DNA from: JBBCJT01 sp037190665
Lineage (GTDB): Bacteria; Pseudomonadota; Alphaproteobacteria; Acetobacterales; Acetobacteraceae
NCBI GenBank assembly: GCA_037190665.1
Contig: JBBCJT010000056.1
Span: 1-45,624, forward strand
Direction: 5' to 3'
Length of the DNA stretch: 45,624 bases
Shown: positions 16,368 through 24,721 of the stretch, piece after piece
How positions within the stretch are numbered: the stretch's first letter is position 1
Layout of the letters: every line of letters starts with the position of its first letter
Program-made: the position numbers and the translations under genes
Notes under the pieces: model-generated
Seen by the model: only the letters and a program-made list of their open reading frames with translations
What the model was told of the DNA's origin: nothing
Database searches by the model: none

Positions 16368-16621
16368 GGGGCTCCGCCCCAGACCCCGGAAGGGGCTTTG
16401 CCCCTTCACCCCACCAGGGGGCACGGCCCCCTGGACCCGCGATCCCCTAGAAGGCTTTGATCGAGCCGTTCGGCAGCCCCCACCCCCACAACGATTGTTG
16501 TGGGGGTGGGGGCTGCCGAACGGTTTGGCCGAAGGCCCTCTTGAGGAAACCCGGGTCAAGGGGCCGGTGGCCCCTTGCGGGTGCAGGGCAGAGCCCTGCC
16601 GGGGCTCGGGGCAGCGCCCCG
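16368..16621 (+). repeat. Multi-hairpin repeat, family A copy 3
   Basis: Same order of hairpins as copies 1 and 2. The central stem is a perfect 27 bp (16466-16492 with 16497-16523) with the GATT loop. The last standard hairpin is CAGGGC-AGA-GCCCTG (16584-16598), one pair shorter than in copy 2 with both arms shortened, and an extra hairpin CGGGGC-AGC-GCCCCG is added at 16607-16621. This copy is the only one not between convergent genes: it lies 5 nt beyond the polA stop and 67 nt upstream of the SMP-30-type gene. Confidence 0.94.
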
Positions 16622-16626
16622 CGCTT

Positions 16627-19404
16627 TCAGTGCGCCTTCGCCCAGCTCGCGCCTGCACCGGTTTCCACGGTCAGCGGCACCGCGAGCGTCGCGGCGGACT
16701 GCATGACCTCGCGTGCGACCGTGGCCGTCGTTTCGGCCTCGGCTTCCGGCACCTCGAACAGCAGTTCGTCGTGCACCTGCAGCAGCATGCGCCCGGTCAG
16801 CCCCGCGTCCTTCATCGCCTGCGGCAGACGGACCATGGCGCGCTTGATGATGTCCGCGGCACCGCCCTGCAGCGGCGCGTTGATCGCCTGCCGCTCCGCA
16901 TAGCCGCGCCGCGCGGGGTTGCGGTCCGCGATGCCGGGGATCCAGCAGCGGCGGCCGAAGGGCGTGAGCACGAAGCCCGCGATGCGCGCTTCCTCCTTCG
17001 TGCGTTCCATGTACGCGCGGATGCCGGGATAGCGCGCGAAGTAGGCGTCGATGTAGCGCCGCGCCTCGCCCGGCTCGACGCCAAGCTGGCGGCCGAGGCC
17101 GAAGGCGGAGATGCCGTAGATGATGCCGAAATTCACCGCCTTGGCACGGTTGCGCGTGGCGCGGTCCATGCCTTCCATCGGCACGCCGAACACCTCGCTC
17201 GCCGTGCGCGCGTGGATGTCCTGCCCGGCGGCGAAGGCCTCGCGCAGCGTGGGCACGTCCGCCACATGCGCGAGCAAGCGCAGTTCGATCTGCGAGTAGT
17301 CGGCGGAGACGAGCACGTTGCCCTTCTCGGCCACGAAGGCATGGCGGATGCGCTGGCCTTCCTCGGTGCGGATCGGGATGTTCTGCAGGTTCGGGTCGGT
17401 GGAGGACAGCCGCCCCGTGCTCGCCACCGCCATCGCGAAGCAGGTGTGCACGCGCTTCGTCGCCGGGTTGATCTGCGTGACCAGCGCATCGGCATAGGTG
17501 GATTTCAGCTTCGCGAGCTGGCGCCATTCCAGCACCTTGGCCGGCAGCTCGTGGCCCTGCTCGGCCAGCGCCTCCAGCACCGAGGCATCGGTGCCCCAGG
17601 CGCCGGTCTTCATCCGCCGCCCGCCGGGCATGCCCATGCGGTCGAACAGGATCTCGCCGAGCTGCTTGGGCGAGCCGACGTTGAACGGGCCGCCCGCCAT
17701 GCGGTGCAGCTCCGTCTCCATCACCCCCATGCGCTGGGCGAAGTCGGCGGACATGCGCGCGAGGTCGGTGGCATCGACCTTCACGCCCGCGCGCTCCATC
17801 TCCGCCAGCACGTCGCTCAGCCGGCGTTCGACCTGCTCCTGCAAGGCAAGCACCTTCGCCTCGCGCAGGCGCGGCTTGAGCAGGGTGTAGAGACGCAGCG
17901 TCACGTCCGCGTCCTCCCCCGCATAGGCCGTGGCGCGGTCGAGGGGGACCTTGTCGAAGGTCACGCGCGTCTTGCCGGTGCCGGTGACGGAATCGTAGCT
18001 GATCGCCGTGTGGCCGAGATGCAGCAGGCACAGCTCGTCCATGCCATGCCCGTGCCGCCCGGCATCGAGCGCGAAGGACACCAGCATCGAATCATCCACC
18101 GCCGTCCAGCCCGGCAGGCCGGCGCGCGACAGCACCAGCAGGTCGAACTTGGCGTTGTGGAAGATCTTCAGCACCGAGGGATCGGCGAGCAGCGGCGCAA
18201 GGGCGGCGACCACCTCGGCGGCGGGAAGCTGCGCGGGCGCGGGGGCGGACAGATCGCCCGTGTGGCCGACGGGGATGTAGCAGGCACGGCCGGGGGCGGT
18301 GGCGAGCGAGACGCCGATCAGGTTGGCCTGCATCGCGTCCAGCCCGTCCGTCTCGGTGTCCATCGCGACGGTGCCGATCGCGGTCGCCTCCGCGATCCAA
18401 CGGGCGAGCGCGTCCGCCGTCGTCACCGTCTCGTAGGGACCGAAGGGCGCGTCGGGCAGGGCGTGGGCGGAAGGCGCCTCGGCCGGCTGCGCCGCGGTGG
18501 CCTGCGGATCGGCGGAGGGCGCGGACGCGCCAGGCTGCTGCTCGCCCAGCCCCAGCCGCGCGAGCGTGCTGCGGAAGCCCTGCGAGGCGAGCCAGGGCGC
18601 GAGCCGCGCCGGATCGGGCGGGGTGGCGACGAGACTGTCGAGCGGCTTGGGCAGCGGCGCATCGTCGCGCAGGATCACGAGCCGGCGCGACAGCCGCGCC
18701 TGCTCGGCATGCGCGATCAGCGAATCCCGCCGCTTGGACGGCTTCATCTCCGGTGCGGCGGCCAGCACCGCTTCGAGGTCGCCGTATTCCTGGATCAGCG
18801 TGGCGGCACCCTTCGGCCCGATCCCCGGCACGCCGGGGACGTTGTCCACCGGATCGCCGATCAGGGCCTGCACCTCGATCACCTTGTCGGGCGGCACGCC
18901 GAAGCGCTCCATCACCTCGGCCGATCCGATCGGCTTCTGCTTGATCGGATCCAGCATCGTCACCGCCGGACGGACGAGCTGCATCAGGTCCTTGTCGGAG
19001 GAGACGATCGTCGCCGTCCCGCCCGCAGCGACCGCCGCCTTCGCGTAGGCGGCGATCAGATCGTCCGCCTCCCAGTCCTCCAGCTCGATCTGGCAGACGC
19101 CGAAGGCCTCGGTCGCCTCGCGCACCAGCGCGAACTGGGGGATCAGCTCCGGCGGCGGATCGGGACGCTGGGCCTTGTACAGGTCGTAGATGCGGTTGCG
19201 GAACGTGAAGCGGCCGGCATCGAAGACCACGGCGATATGCGTGCCGACATGGTCCTTCAGCAGCTTCGCCAGCATGTTGGTGAAGCCGAACACGGCGTTC
19301 ACCGGCGTGCCGTCCGGCCGGCTCATGGGCGGCAGCGCGTGGAAGGCGCGGAAGATGAAGCCCGATCCGTCGATCAGGACGAGGCGGATGGGCTCGTCCG
19401 TCAT
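16627..19404 (-). CDS. polA: DNA polymerase I
   Basis: A 925-residue family A polymerase for Okazaki fragment processing and repair. Three domains are visible: the N-terminal 5'-3' exonuclease (DGSGFIFRAFHALPP near residue 13, acidic residues through about 290), a 3'-5' proofreading domain in which the acidic DTETDGL motif (near 347) and YAGEDADVTLRL are intact, and the polymerase with DYSQIELRLLAHV (motif A), RNRAKAVNFGIIYG (motif B) and QVHDELLFEVP (motif C). The Phe in NFGIIYG matches E. coli. It starts 1 nt after the stop of the zinc-finger gene, so the two are cotranscribed. Confidence 0.98.
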   Translation of the reverse strand: MTDEPIRLVLIDGSGFIFRAFHALPPMSRPDGTPVNAVFGFTNMLAKLLKDHVGTHIAVVFDAGRFTFRNRIYDLYKAQRPDPPPELIPQFALVREATEAFGVCQIELEDWEADDLIAAYAKAAVAAGGTATIVSSDKDLMQLVRPAVTMLDPIKQKPIGSAEVMERFGVPPDKVIEVQALIGDPVDNVPGVPGIGPKGAATLIQEYGDLEAVLAAAPEMKPSKRRDSLIAHAEQARLSRRLVILRDDAPLPKPLDSLVATPPDPARLAPWLASQGFRSTLARLGLGEQQPGASAPSADPQATAAQPAEAPSAHALPDAPFGPYETVTTADALARWIAEATAIGTVAMDTETDGLDAMQANLIGVSLATAPGRACYIPVGHTGDLSAPAPAQLPAAEVVAALAPLLADPSVLKIFHNAKFDLLVLSRAGLPGWTAVDDSMLVSFALDAGRHGHGMDELCLLHLGHTAISYDSVTGTGKTRVTFDKVPLDRATAYAGEDADVTLRLYTLLKPRLREAKVLALQEQVERRLSDVLAEMERAGVKVDATDLARMSADFAQRMGVMETELHRMAGGPFNVGSPKQLGEILFDRMGMPGGRRMKTGAWGTDASVLEALAEQGHELPAKVLEWRQLAKLKSTYADALVTQINPATKRVHTCFAMAVASTGRLSSTDPNLQNIPIRTEEGQRIRHAFVAEKGNVLVSADYSQIELRLLAHVADVPTLREAFAAGQDIHARTASEVFGVPMEGMDRATRNRAKAVNFGIIYGISAFGLGRQLGVEPGEARRYIDAYFARYPGIRAYMERTKEEARIAGFVLTPFGRRCWIPGIADRNPARRGYAERQAINAPLQGGAADIIKRAMVRLPQAMKDAGLTGRMLLQVHDELLFEVPEAEAETTATVAREVMQSAATLAVPLTVETGAGASWAKAH

Positions 19405-19405
19405 C

Positions 19406-19585
19406 TCAGCTTTCCGGCGCGTCCAGCACGTACAGCCGCGAGCAGTAAGGGCACATCACGTCGTCGGCCGCGATGCGCAGGTACACGCGCGGATGGCCGA
19501 GCGGGCCGTTGCCGCCGTCGCAGGCGACGGTGCGGGTGCTGACATGGATGATCTCGGTGGGCGTGGGCGCGGCGCCGTCCGGCAT
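19406..19585 (-). CDS. Zinc-finger domain-containing protein (zf-CHCC), 59 aa
   Basis: A short gene translated here by hand. The product has VACDGGNGPLGHPRVYLRI followed by MCPYCSRLYVL, that is C-x8-GHP-x13-CPYC, the CHCC zinc-binding pattern related to the mitochondrial complex I accessory subunit NDUFS6. In alphaproteobacteria such proteins are associated with complex I, though this is family knowledge only. AGGA lies 6 nt upstream of the ATG. It is divergent from the alpha/beta hydrolase and ends one base before polA. Confidence 0.9.
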   Translation of the reverse strand: MPDGAAPTPTEIIHVSTRTVACDGGNGPLGHPRVYLRIAADDVMCPYCSRLYVLDAPES

Positions 19586-19659
19586 TGCAGGTCCTGCGGT
19601 GGTCGGGAAACAAGCCCGATGATACCGATGCTTCCCTCGTGTTCAACCGACGGAGACGG

Positions 19660-20634
19660 ATGGCCGTGACGCGGCGGGCGATGGCGCTGGCGCTCCTGAC
19701 CGGGGCCTGCGCCCCGCGCTGGATGGGGGCGGGCCCGGCGGTCACGCCGCCCGACATGGCCGGGGACGCCTTCGTGTTGGCGGACGGCGCGCGCCTGCCC
19801 TACCGCGCCTGGTGGCCGGACGGGCAGCCCGCGGCGCTGATGCTGGCGCTGCACGGGTTCAACGACAGCCGCAACGCCTGGGAGCTGCCGGCGCCGGACT
19901 TCACCGCCCGCGGCATCGCCATCGTCGCGCCGGACCAGCGCGGCTTCGGCGCCGCGCCCAACCGCACGCTGTGGGCGGGCGCGCCGACGATGGCCGCGGA
20001 CGCCATCCAGATGGCCCGCGTGCTGCGGGAGCGTCATCCCGGCCTGCCCCTGTTCATCATGGGCGAGAGCATGGGCGGCGCGGTGGCCATGGTCGCCGCC
20101 ACCTCCGCGACCCCGCCGCCGGTGGACGGCTACGTGCTGCTCGCCCCCGCTGTGCGCGGCCGGGCGAGCCTGTCGGCGATCGAGCGCGGGGCGCTGTGGC
20201 TCGGCTCGCGCATGCTCGGCCCGCTCGGCTTCTACGGCTCCGCCCCCGGCATCCGCGCTACGGACAACCGCGCGGCGCTGGAGAAGCTGTGGCGCGATCC
20301 GCTGACCATCCGCACCACCCGGCTCGACACGCTGGCGGGGCTGGTGGACCTGATGGACGCGGCGACCGAGGCCGCGCCGCATTTCGCCGAGCGCGCGCTG
20401 CTGCTCTACGGCGGGCAGGACGCGATCGTGCCCGGCGGGCCGACGGCGCGGATGCTGCGCAACCTGCCGCCCGGGCCGCGCGTGGCCTACTACCCCGACG
20501 GCTTCCACCTGCTGTTCCGCGACCTGAGCCGGGAGGCGCCGATCGCGGACACCGCCGCCTGGCTGGCCGATCCCGGCCGGCCGCTGCCGTCGGGCGCGGA
20601 CGCGGCGGCGCGGACCTGGCTGGCGAAGGGCTGA
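19660..20634 (+). CDS. Alpha/beta hydrolase (lysophospholipase-like), exported or lipoprotein
   Basis: A 324-residue serine hydrolase of the monoacylglycerol lipase/lysophospholipase type. The triad is visible: GESMGG nucleophile elbow, Asp in YGGQDAIV and His in YPDGFHLLFRD; LALHGFNDSRNAW forms the oxyanion region. The N-terminus MAVTRRAMALALLTGACAP is basic then hydrophobic and ends in a cysteine that could be lipidated, though the box is not ideal. ATG at 19660 was chosen because GGAG precedes it and the signal-like sequence starts there; an upstream in-frame start would run into the divergent promoter. Confidence 0.88.
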   Translation: MAVTRRAMALALLTGACAPRWMGAGPAVTPPDMAGDAFVLADGARLPYRAWWPDGQPAALMLALHGFNDSRNAWELPAPDFTARGIAIVAPDQRGFGAAPNRTLWAGAPTMAADAIQMARVLRERHPGLPLFIMGESMGGAVAMVAATSATPPPVDGYVLLAPAVRGRASLSAIERGALWLGSRMLGPLGFYGSAPGIRATDNRAALEKLWRDPLTIRTTRLDTLAGLVDLMDAATEAAPHFAERALLLYGGQDAIVPGGPTARMLRNLPPGPRVAYYPDGFHLLFRDLSREAPIADTAAWLADPGRPLPSGADAAARTWLAKG

Positions 20635-20669
20635 GCCGGGCGGGCTGGCATTCGGCGTGCAGTGTTTTT

Positions 20670-20702
20670 GTGCAAATGCGAGATGAAGTCTCGTGTCTGC
20701 AC
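20670..20702 (+). promoter_or_regulatory. Leader hairpin upstream of the TorF-like porin gene
   Basis: GTGCA (20670-20674) pairs with TGCAC (20698-20702), and inside it CGAGA (20679-20683) pairs with TCTCG (20689-20693) around the loop TGAAG, with a small internal loop between. The hairpin is in the comparatively AT-rich 102-bp gap between the hydrolase and the porin gene and ends 34 nt before the chosen start. It could be a transcript leader structure or an operator. Confidence 0.5.
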
Positions 20703-20736
20703 ATGAAACAGGCGTCGAATGCACAGGAATCAGCCC

Positions 20737-21462
20737 ATGCGCTATATTCTCGCCACCGGCGCCGTTCTGGCCGGCCTCTGTTCTGCGCCCGCGCTGGCGC
20801 AGCAGAAGATCGACAGTCTCGGGGTGACGGTCACCACCAACGTCACCCTGCTGTCCGACTACGTGTTCCGCGGCGTGAGCCAGACCGACACCCAGCCCGC
20901 GATCCAGGGCGGCGTGGACATCGAGCACGACACCGGCCTGTATGTCGGCGTGTTCGCGAGCAACGTGAACTTCGCCGACGCGAACATGGAACTCGACGGG
21001 ATGTTCGGCCACCGCTTCAGTCTCGGCGGGCTGAAGCTGGATGTCGGCGGCATCTATTACGGGTACCCGAGCGCCACCAGCACGATCAGCTTCTTCGAGG
21101 CGGCGCTGCGCGGCAGTTATGAGGTCGGGCCGGCGACGTTGCTGGCGGGATTCTACTATTCGCCGAACTTCCAGTTCAATTCGGGGGACGCATATTACCT
21201 GGAGGGCGGGGCGGACGTGAAGCTGCCGTGGGAGATCACCCTGTCGGGCCGCTTCGGCTACCAGTGGATCCAGCGCAACGACCGCTTCGGCCTGGACGAT
21301 TTCGCCAACTGGTCGATCGCGGTAAGCAGGGAGTTCTTCGGCTTCAAGGTGAGCGTGGGCTACTACGACACCGATGTGAGCAAGGGGGACTGCCCGCTGG
21401 GCGTGGGCGGATCGAATGTGTGCGAGGCGCGCGCGATCGCGAGCATCGGCAAGGCGTTCTGA
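20737..21462 (+). CDS. TorF-family putative porin (outer membrane)
   Basis: A 241-residue beta-barrel protein of the TorF/gcw_chp family. A signal peptide ends at ALA (about residue 21), followed by VTVTTNVTLLSDYVFRGVSQT, the hallmark N-terminal strand of this family. Alternating hydrophobic strands follow to the C-terminal ASIGKAF, which ends in Phe like many outer membrane barrels. ATG at 20737 is preferred over one six codons earlier because AGGA lies 8 nt upstream and the signal peptide is then of normal form. Members are thought to let small solutes through the outer membrane; the solute is unknown. Confidence 0.9.
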   Translation: MRYILATGAVLAGLCSAPALAQQKIDSLGVTVTTNVTLLSDYVFRGVSQTDTQPAIQGGVDIEHDTGLYVGVFASNVNFADANMELDGMFGHRFSLGGLKLDVGGIYYGYPSATSTISFFEAALRGSYEVGPATLLAGFYYSPNFQFNSGDAYYLEGGADVKLPWEITLSGRFGYQWIQRNDRFGLDDFANWSIAVSREFFGFKVSVGYYDTDVSKGDCPLGVGGSNVCEARAIASIGKAF

Positions 21463-21544
21463 ACCGACGTGGCGGGCGGGCTGCGTTGCGCGCGACCGCC
21501 TGCCTCTTCCGTTTTCGCGCGGGGGCGGGTAAGGCTGGGGCGAC

Positions 21545-21621
21545 GGACCCGTAGCTCAGCTGGATAGAGCGTTGCCCTCCGAAGGCAAAGGTCGCACGTT
21601 CGAATCGTGTCGGGTCCGCCA
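21545..21621 (+). tRNA. tRNA-Arg (anticodon CCG)
   Basis: A complete 77-nt cloverleaf: acceptor GGACCCG/CGGGTCC, D arm GCTC/GAGC, anticodon arm TTGCC-CTCCGAA-GGCAA with anticodon CCG, T arm GCACG/CGTGT with TTCGAAT loop, discriminator G and an encoded CCA. It reads the arginine codon CGG. Seven Ts follow directly after the CCA. The 3' end borders the restriction-modification island, a common insertion place for mobile DNA. Confidence 0.97.
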
Positions 21622-21734
21622 TTTTTTTCAGATAGTTAGACCCTCGACGGGAGCCATCCAGGCCTCGGGGTCACGGTATCACGGGAATTGAGGCCCTCGG
21701 CTGTACGGGTGCCGGTCCGCATGTCCGAACTCAG

Positions 21735-22973
21735 TCAGCTCGAAGACTGCCCTAAAAGCCGCAAGTCACCCAGGAAGCTCTCAAGCGTCACGATGTCCGT
21801 CCGGATGCGGGCAGGAAACTTTGCGATCAGAGGTTCTGGCACCACAAGCTGCACATTGGCCTGCGTCATCTCCCGGAACTGCGCCTCGGACACGCCCTCC
21901 TGCAGGGTCAGCAGATGCTTCACCGGAATGCGGTCAGCTTCGTTTATCACCTGCCGCCAGCGGTCGCGGCATGTGGTCTTGGTAGCAAGCATACGAAGTC
22001 GGGCCGCCGGGAAGGTCGGGTCACGATAGGCGGCCTGCGAGGGGAACAGAAAATCCGGCCGCTTGCCGGGCTCGGATTGCGGGCCATGCTGGAAATCCGC
22101 ACCCTCGCGGAACCTCTCCTCGATCAGTATTTCCCGGGTGTGGAGTTCCAGTGACCGGCCCGAGCGCGCCTTGCGCCGTTGCAACACCGTTTGCGCCCGG
22201 GAAATAAAATCGTCCAGGGTCGCAAATCCGGCCCGAATCGCGGGCAGTTCCACCGCTTCCTCGACGCTGCGGAAGATTTCGAACTCACATTCGCGCCGCC
22301 GCAAGAGCCGCTTGTCGGGCGGCGTGCCGTGCTCCGGCCGGAGCTCTACCGTCTTGTGGACGATCTGCGCTCCGGTCGGGAACCGCGCCAGCCATGCGGG
22401 CGGTATTCTGGCCGGTTCGAGCCAGCACCGGGCAGGACCCGCCGCGAAGGGCGGAAACAGCCCGGGTTGTTCTGGAGACCACATGATGAAACGTCCGGGC
22501 TCCACCGGCCCGAAGCGCTCCTCGGCAATGTCCTCCTCGATCCCGTTGCGGCAAACCCAGACATGGCAACGGATCGCTGCGCCATTCTCGTCCAGCGGAA
22601 AGGCGAAGATGGTAAGCGCGCCCGTGCTCTCGGCATCCAGAAGCGCCGCGGCACCACCGCCGAAATTCGTCAGCCGGGTTTCATCCCTTCCGTTTGGCTT
22701 CCCCTCGCGGCGCTTGGAATTGTAGTAGACTGCCCGTACCTGCCGCACGTCCAGATGCGAGTCGACGGCAAGTTCAAACCAGTGGTCCGGGTTCTTCCCG
22801 TCTGTCCGGTTGATCATCGGGAAGATGCGGAACAGGAACTCCTTCGGGATGTAGGGACCTGCCTGATGAGTGCCGTTGGCAAGCGTGTCATTGCCGGAGA
22901 GTCGCTTGACGCAAAGAGCGATGCCAGGTGCGCAGAACTCGCCAAGCCACTCCGTCAGATCAGAAACCGCCAT
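21735..22973 (-). CDS. EcoRII-type restriction endonuclease
   Basis: A 412-residue type IIE restriction enzyme. The N-terminal half has GNDTLANGTHQAGPYIPKEF, matching the EcoRII effector DNA-binding (B3-like) domain. The C-terminal half has the EcoRII catalytic block: KRPDFLFPS (residues about 304-312) and LATKTTCRDRWRQV (about 330-342), with the conserved Lys and Arg, then PEPLIAKFP. It should cut unmethylated CCWGG-like DNA, with a second site acting as effector. It overlaps the vsr gene by 14 nt and is the last gene of the dcm-vsr-R operon. Lower GC than neighbours points to horizontal gain. The exact site recognised is inferred from family only. Confidence 0.92.
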   Translation of the reverse strand: MAVSDLTEWLGEFCAPGIALCVKRLSGNDTLANGTHQAGPYIPKEFLFRIFPMINRTDGKNPDHWFELAVDSHLDVRQVRAVYYNSKRREGKPNGRDETRLTNFGGGAAALLDAESTGALTIFAFPLDENGAAIRCHVWVCRNGIEEDIAEERFGPVEPGRFIMWSPEQPGLFPPFAAGPARCWLEPARIPPAWLARFPTGAQIVHKTVELRPEHGTPPDKRLLRRRECEFEIFRSVEEAVELPAIRAGFATLDDFISRAQTVLQRRKARSGRSLELHTREILIEERFREGADFQHGPQSEPGKRPDFLFPSQAAYRDPTFPAARLRMLATKTTCRDRWRQVINEADRIPVKHLLTLQEGVSEAQFREMTQANVQLVVPEPLIAKFPARIRTDIVTLESFLGDLRLLGQSSS

Positions 22974-23427
22974 TCACCTCTCCCGCAATCATCTCCTTCC
23001 CCGAACCGGCCACGAGCCACGCCGCCACCCTGTCCAATACTGTCTCCACCGCCAGCTTCTCGCGCCCCTTGAGCGAGCATTCCCAGACCGTCAGCACCCG
23101 CCAGCCGGCCGCGACAAGCGCGCCCTCCGCCACCGCGTCCCGCGCTGCATTGCCCGCGATCTTCGCGCGCCAGAACTCTTGTCGCGTGGCGGGCAGCCGG
23201 AACAGGTGGCAGTCGTGCCCGTGCCAGAAGCAGCCATGCACGAAGATCACCGCGCGGCGGCCGGGGAACACCAGATCGGGCGAACCCGGCAATCGTCTGT
23301 CATGGAGGCGGAACCGGTAGCCCCGGGCATGAAGACCGCGCCTCAGGATCATCTCCGGTCGCGTGTCCTTCCCCCGGATACCTGCCATCATCCGGCTTCG
23401 GGTTGCCGCATCCACAACGTCAGGCAA
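22960..23427 (-). CDS. vsr: Very short patch repair endonuclease
   Basis: A Vsr nuclease of about 155 residues, which nicks beside T:G mismatches made when 5-methylcytosine deaminates at Dcm-type sites. Motifs are SRMMAGIRGKDTRPEM (Glu of the active site), GSPDLVFPGRRAVIFVHGCFWHGHDC (catalytic Asp, metal and zinc-binding His and Cys) and WRVLTVWECSLKGREK. No ATG precedes the conserved N-terminus in a sensible place; TTG at 23427 gives LPDVVDAATRS and overlaps the dcm stop by 8 nt, while GTG at 23415 gives 151 residues. Position between methylase and endonuclease in one operon is typical of cytosine-5 systems. Confidence 0.93.
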   Translation of the reverse strand: MPDVVDAATRSRMMAGIRGKDTRPEMILRRGLHARGYRFRLHDRRLPGSPDLVFPGRRAVIFVHGCFWHGHDCHLFRLPATRQEFWRAKIAGNAARDAVAEGALVAAGWRVLTVWECSLKGREKLAVETVLDRVAAWLVAGSGKEMIAGEVNGGF

Positions 23428-24721
23428 GGAGGGGCAACCGCTTTTGCAGGTGCGCAGCATTCTGCGGAGCCTCGGCTGCGATCCACGGCAGCATGTGCCG
23501 GGCAACGGCCTCGATCACCGGGACGGCGACCGAATTGCCGAACTGCTTGTAAGCCTGCGTATCCGAAACAGGGATAACGAGCTTCGGCTTGCCAGGTCGG
23601 TCAAAGCCCATGAGACGGGCGCATTCGCGCGGCGTCAGGCGGCGCGGATTCTTTCCCGGTCCCCTGTCGATCAGGATTTCCGAGCCATCCTTGTAATAGC
23701 GCGCGGACAGGGTGCGGGCCACGTCATCCGGCCCCACCAACCCGAAGCCGAAACCATTCCCGGCCGCCCGGTGCTTCGCGGCGTAGTCTTGCAGGTAGCG
23801 CCAGAGGTGATCGGTCAGCACATATTTCTGGTTCACCCTGCCGTCCGGGCCGATATAGGGCCGCTCGGTCGTCTCCGTGCCGTCTTCCGGGTGCAGGATC
23901 GTCCTGAGCTTCGGCCCGTTCAGCGGCGACGGCACCTCCAGATCGTCAAAGCTGAAGTCACATTCCTCACGGAAGCCCGCGATCAGGATGCGTTCCCGGT
24001 GTTGCGGCACATAGCCCTTGGCGTTGATCACGCGTGGCGTGGGAGTGTGATAGCCAAGCTCCCGCAACCGCCCCATGATAATCTTGAAGGTGCGGCCGCG
24101 ATCATGGTTCACGAGGTTCTTCACGTTCTCGAGCAGAAAAGCCTTCGGCCGATGCTCGGCAATGATTCGCGCCACGTCGAAGAAAAGCGTGCCCTGCGTC
24201 TCGTCGGCGAAGCCATGCGCCCGGCCGAGGGCGTTCTTCTTCGACACTCCGGCGATGCTGAAGGGCTGGCAGGGAAAACCGGCAAGAAGCAGATCGTGCT
24301 CCGGGATGTCCCTTGCCTCGATCTTGGTGATGTCACCGGCGATCTCGTGATCGTCATGCGGGAAGTTGGCGCTATAGGTTGTTCTCGCCCAGCGATCCCA
24401 CTCCGACGTGAAGACGCATTTGCCGCCCAGCGGCTCAAAGCCCCGGCGGATCCCGCCAATTCCTGCGAATAGGTCGATAAAGCGGAATGCGGGTTCCTGC
24501 GGTTTGGTAACACCGCGGTCGCGCACGAGGTCTTCCAGAACTGCCAGAGCCGCCTGCCTTGGCGCGGCTTCGCCACGCTCCCAACGATAAAGGGTCGCCG
24601 GGGAGTAACCTACGAGGGGAGCCAGCGCCTCCACCGATACGCCAGCCCGTTTACGGAGGCGGGAAAAGTCGGAACGGGCCGTGTCGAGCATTATCGGATT
24701 CTCTGGGTCAATTTTTATCAT
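23420..24721 (-). CDS. dcm: DNA (cytosine-5-)-methyltransferase, Dcm/M.EcoRII type with N-terminal HTH
   Basis: A 433-residue C5 methylase that protects host DNA from the linked EcoRII-type enzyme. Motif I FIDLFAGIGG (81-90), motif IV GFPCQPFS (catalytic Cys151), motif VI ENV (198-200), motif VIII QHRERI, and motif X YKQFGNSV are intact. Residues about 16-65 form a helix-turn-helix (RLRKRAGVSVEALAPLVGYS then LYRWERG), as in SsoII/EcoRII-type methylases that repress their own operon. ATG at 24721 is used; ATG at 24691 is possible. The sequence around the start is AT-rich, unlike flanking genes. A target of CCWGG is likely by family but not proven. Confidence 0.95.
   Translation of the reverse strand: MIKIDPENPIMLDTARSDFSRLRKRAGVSVEALAPLVGYSPATLYRWERGEAAPRQAALAVLEDLVRDRGVTKPQEPAFRFIDLFAGIGGIRRGFEPLGGKCVFTSEWDRWARTTYSANFPHDDHEIAGDITKIEARDIPEHDLLLAGFPCQPFSIAGVSKKNALGRAHGFADETQGTLFFDVARIIAEHRPKAFLLENVKNLVNHDRGRTFKIIMGRLRELGYHTPTPRVINAKGYVPQHRERILIAGFREECDFSFDDLEVPSPLNGPKLRTILHPEDGTETTERPYIGPDGRVNQKYVLTDHLWRYLQDYAAKHRAAGNGFGFGLVGPDDVARTLSARYYKDGSEILIDRGPGKNPRRLTPRECARLMGFDRPGKPKLVIPVSDTQAYKQFGNSVAVPVIEAVARHMLPWIAAEAPQNAAHLQKRLPLLA

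Noticed and set aside
16342..19542. A 1066-codon open frame on the plus strand opposite polA
   Set aside because: It is antisense to an intact polA with all motifs; long antisense frames without stops are normal at this GC content and its translation is rich in Arg, Gly and His with no family motif.
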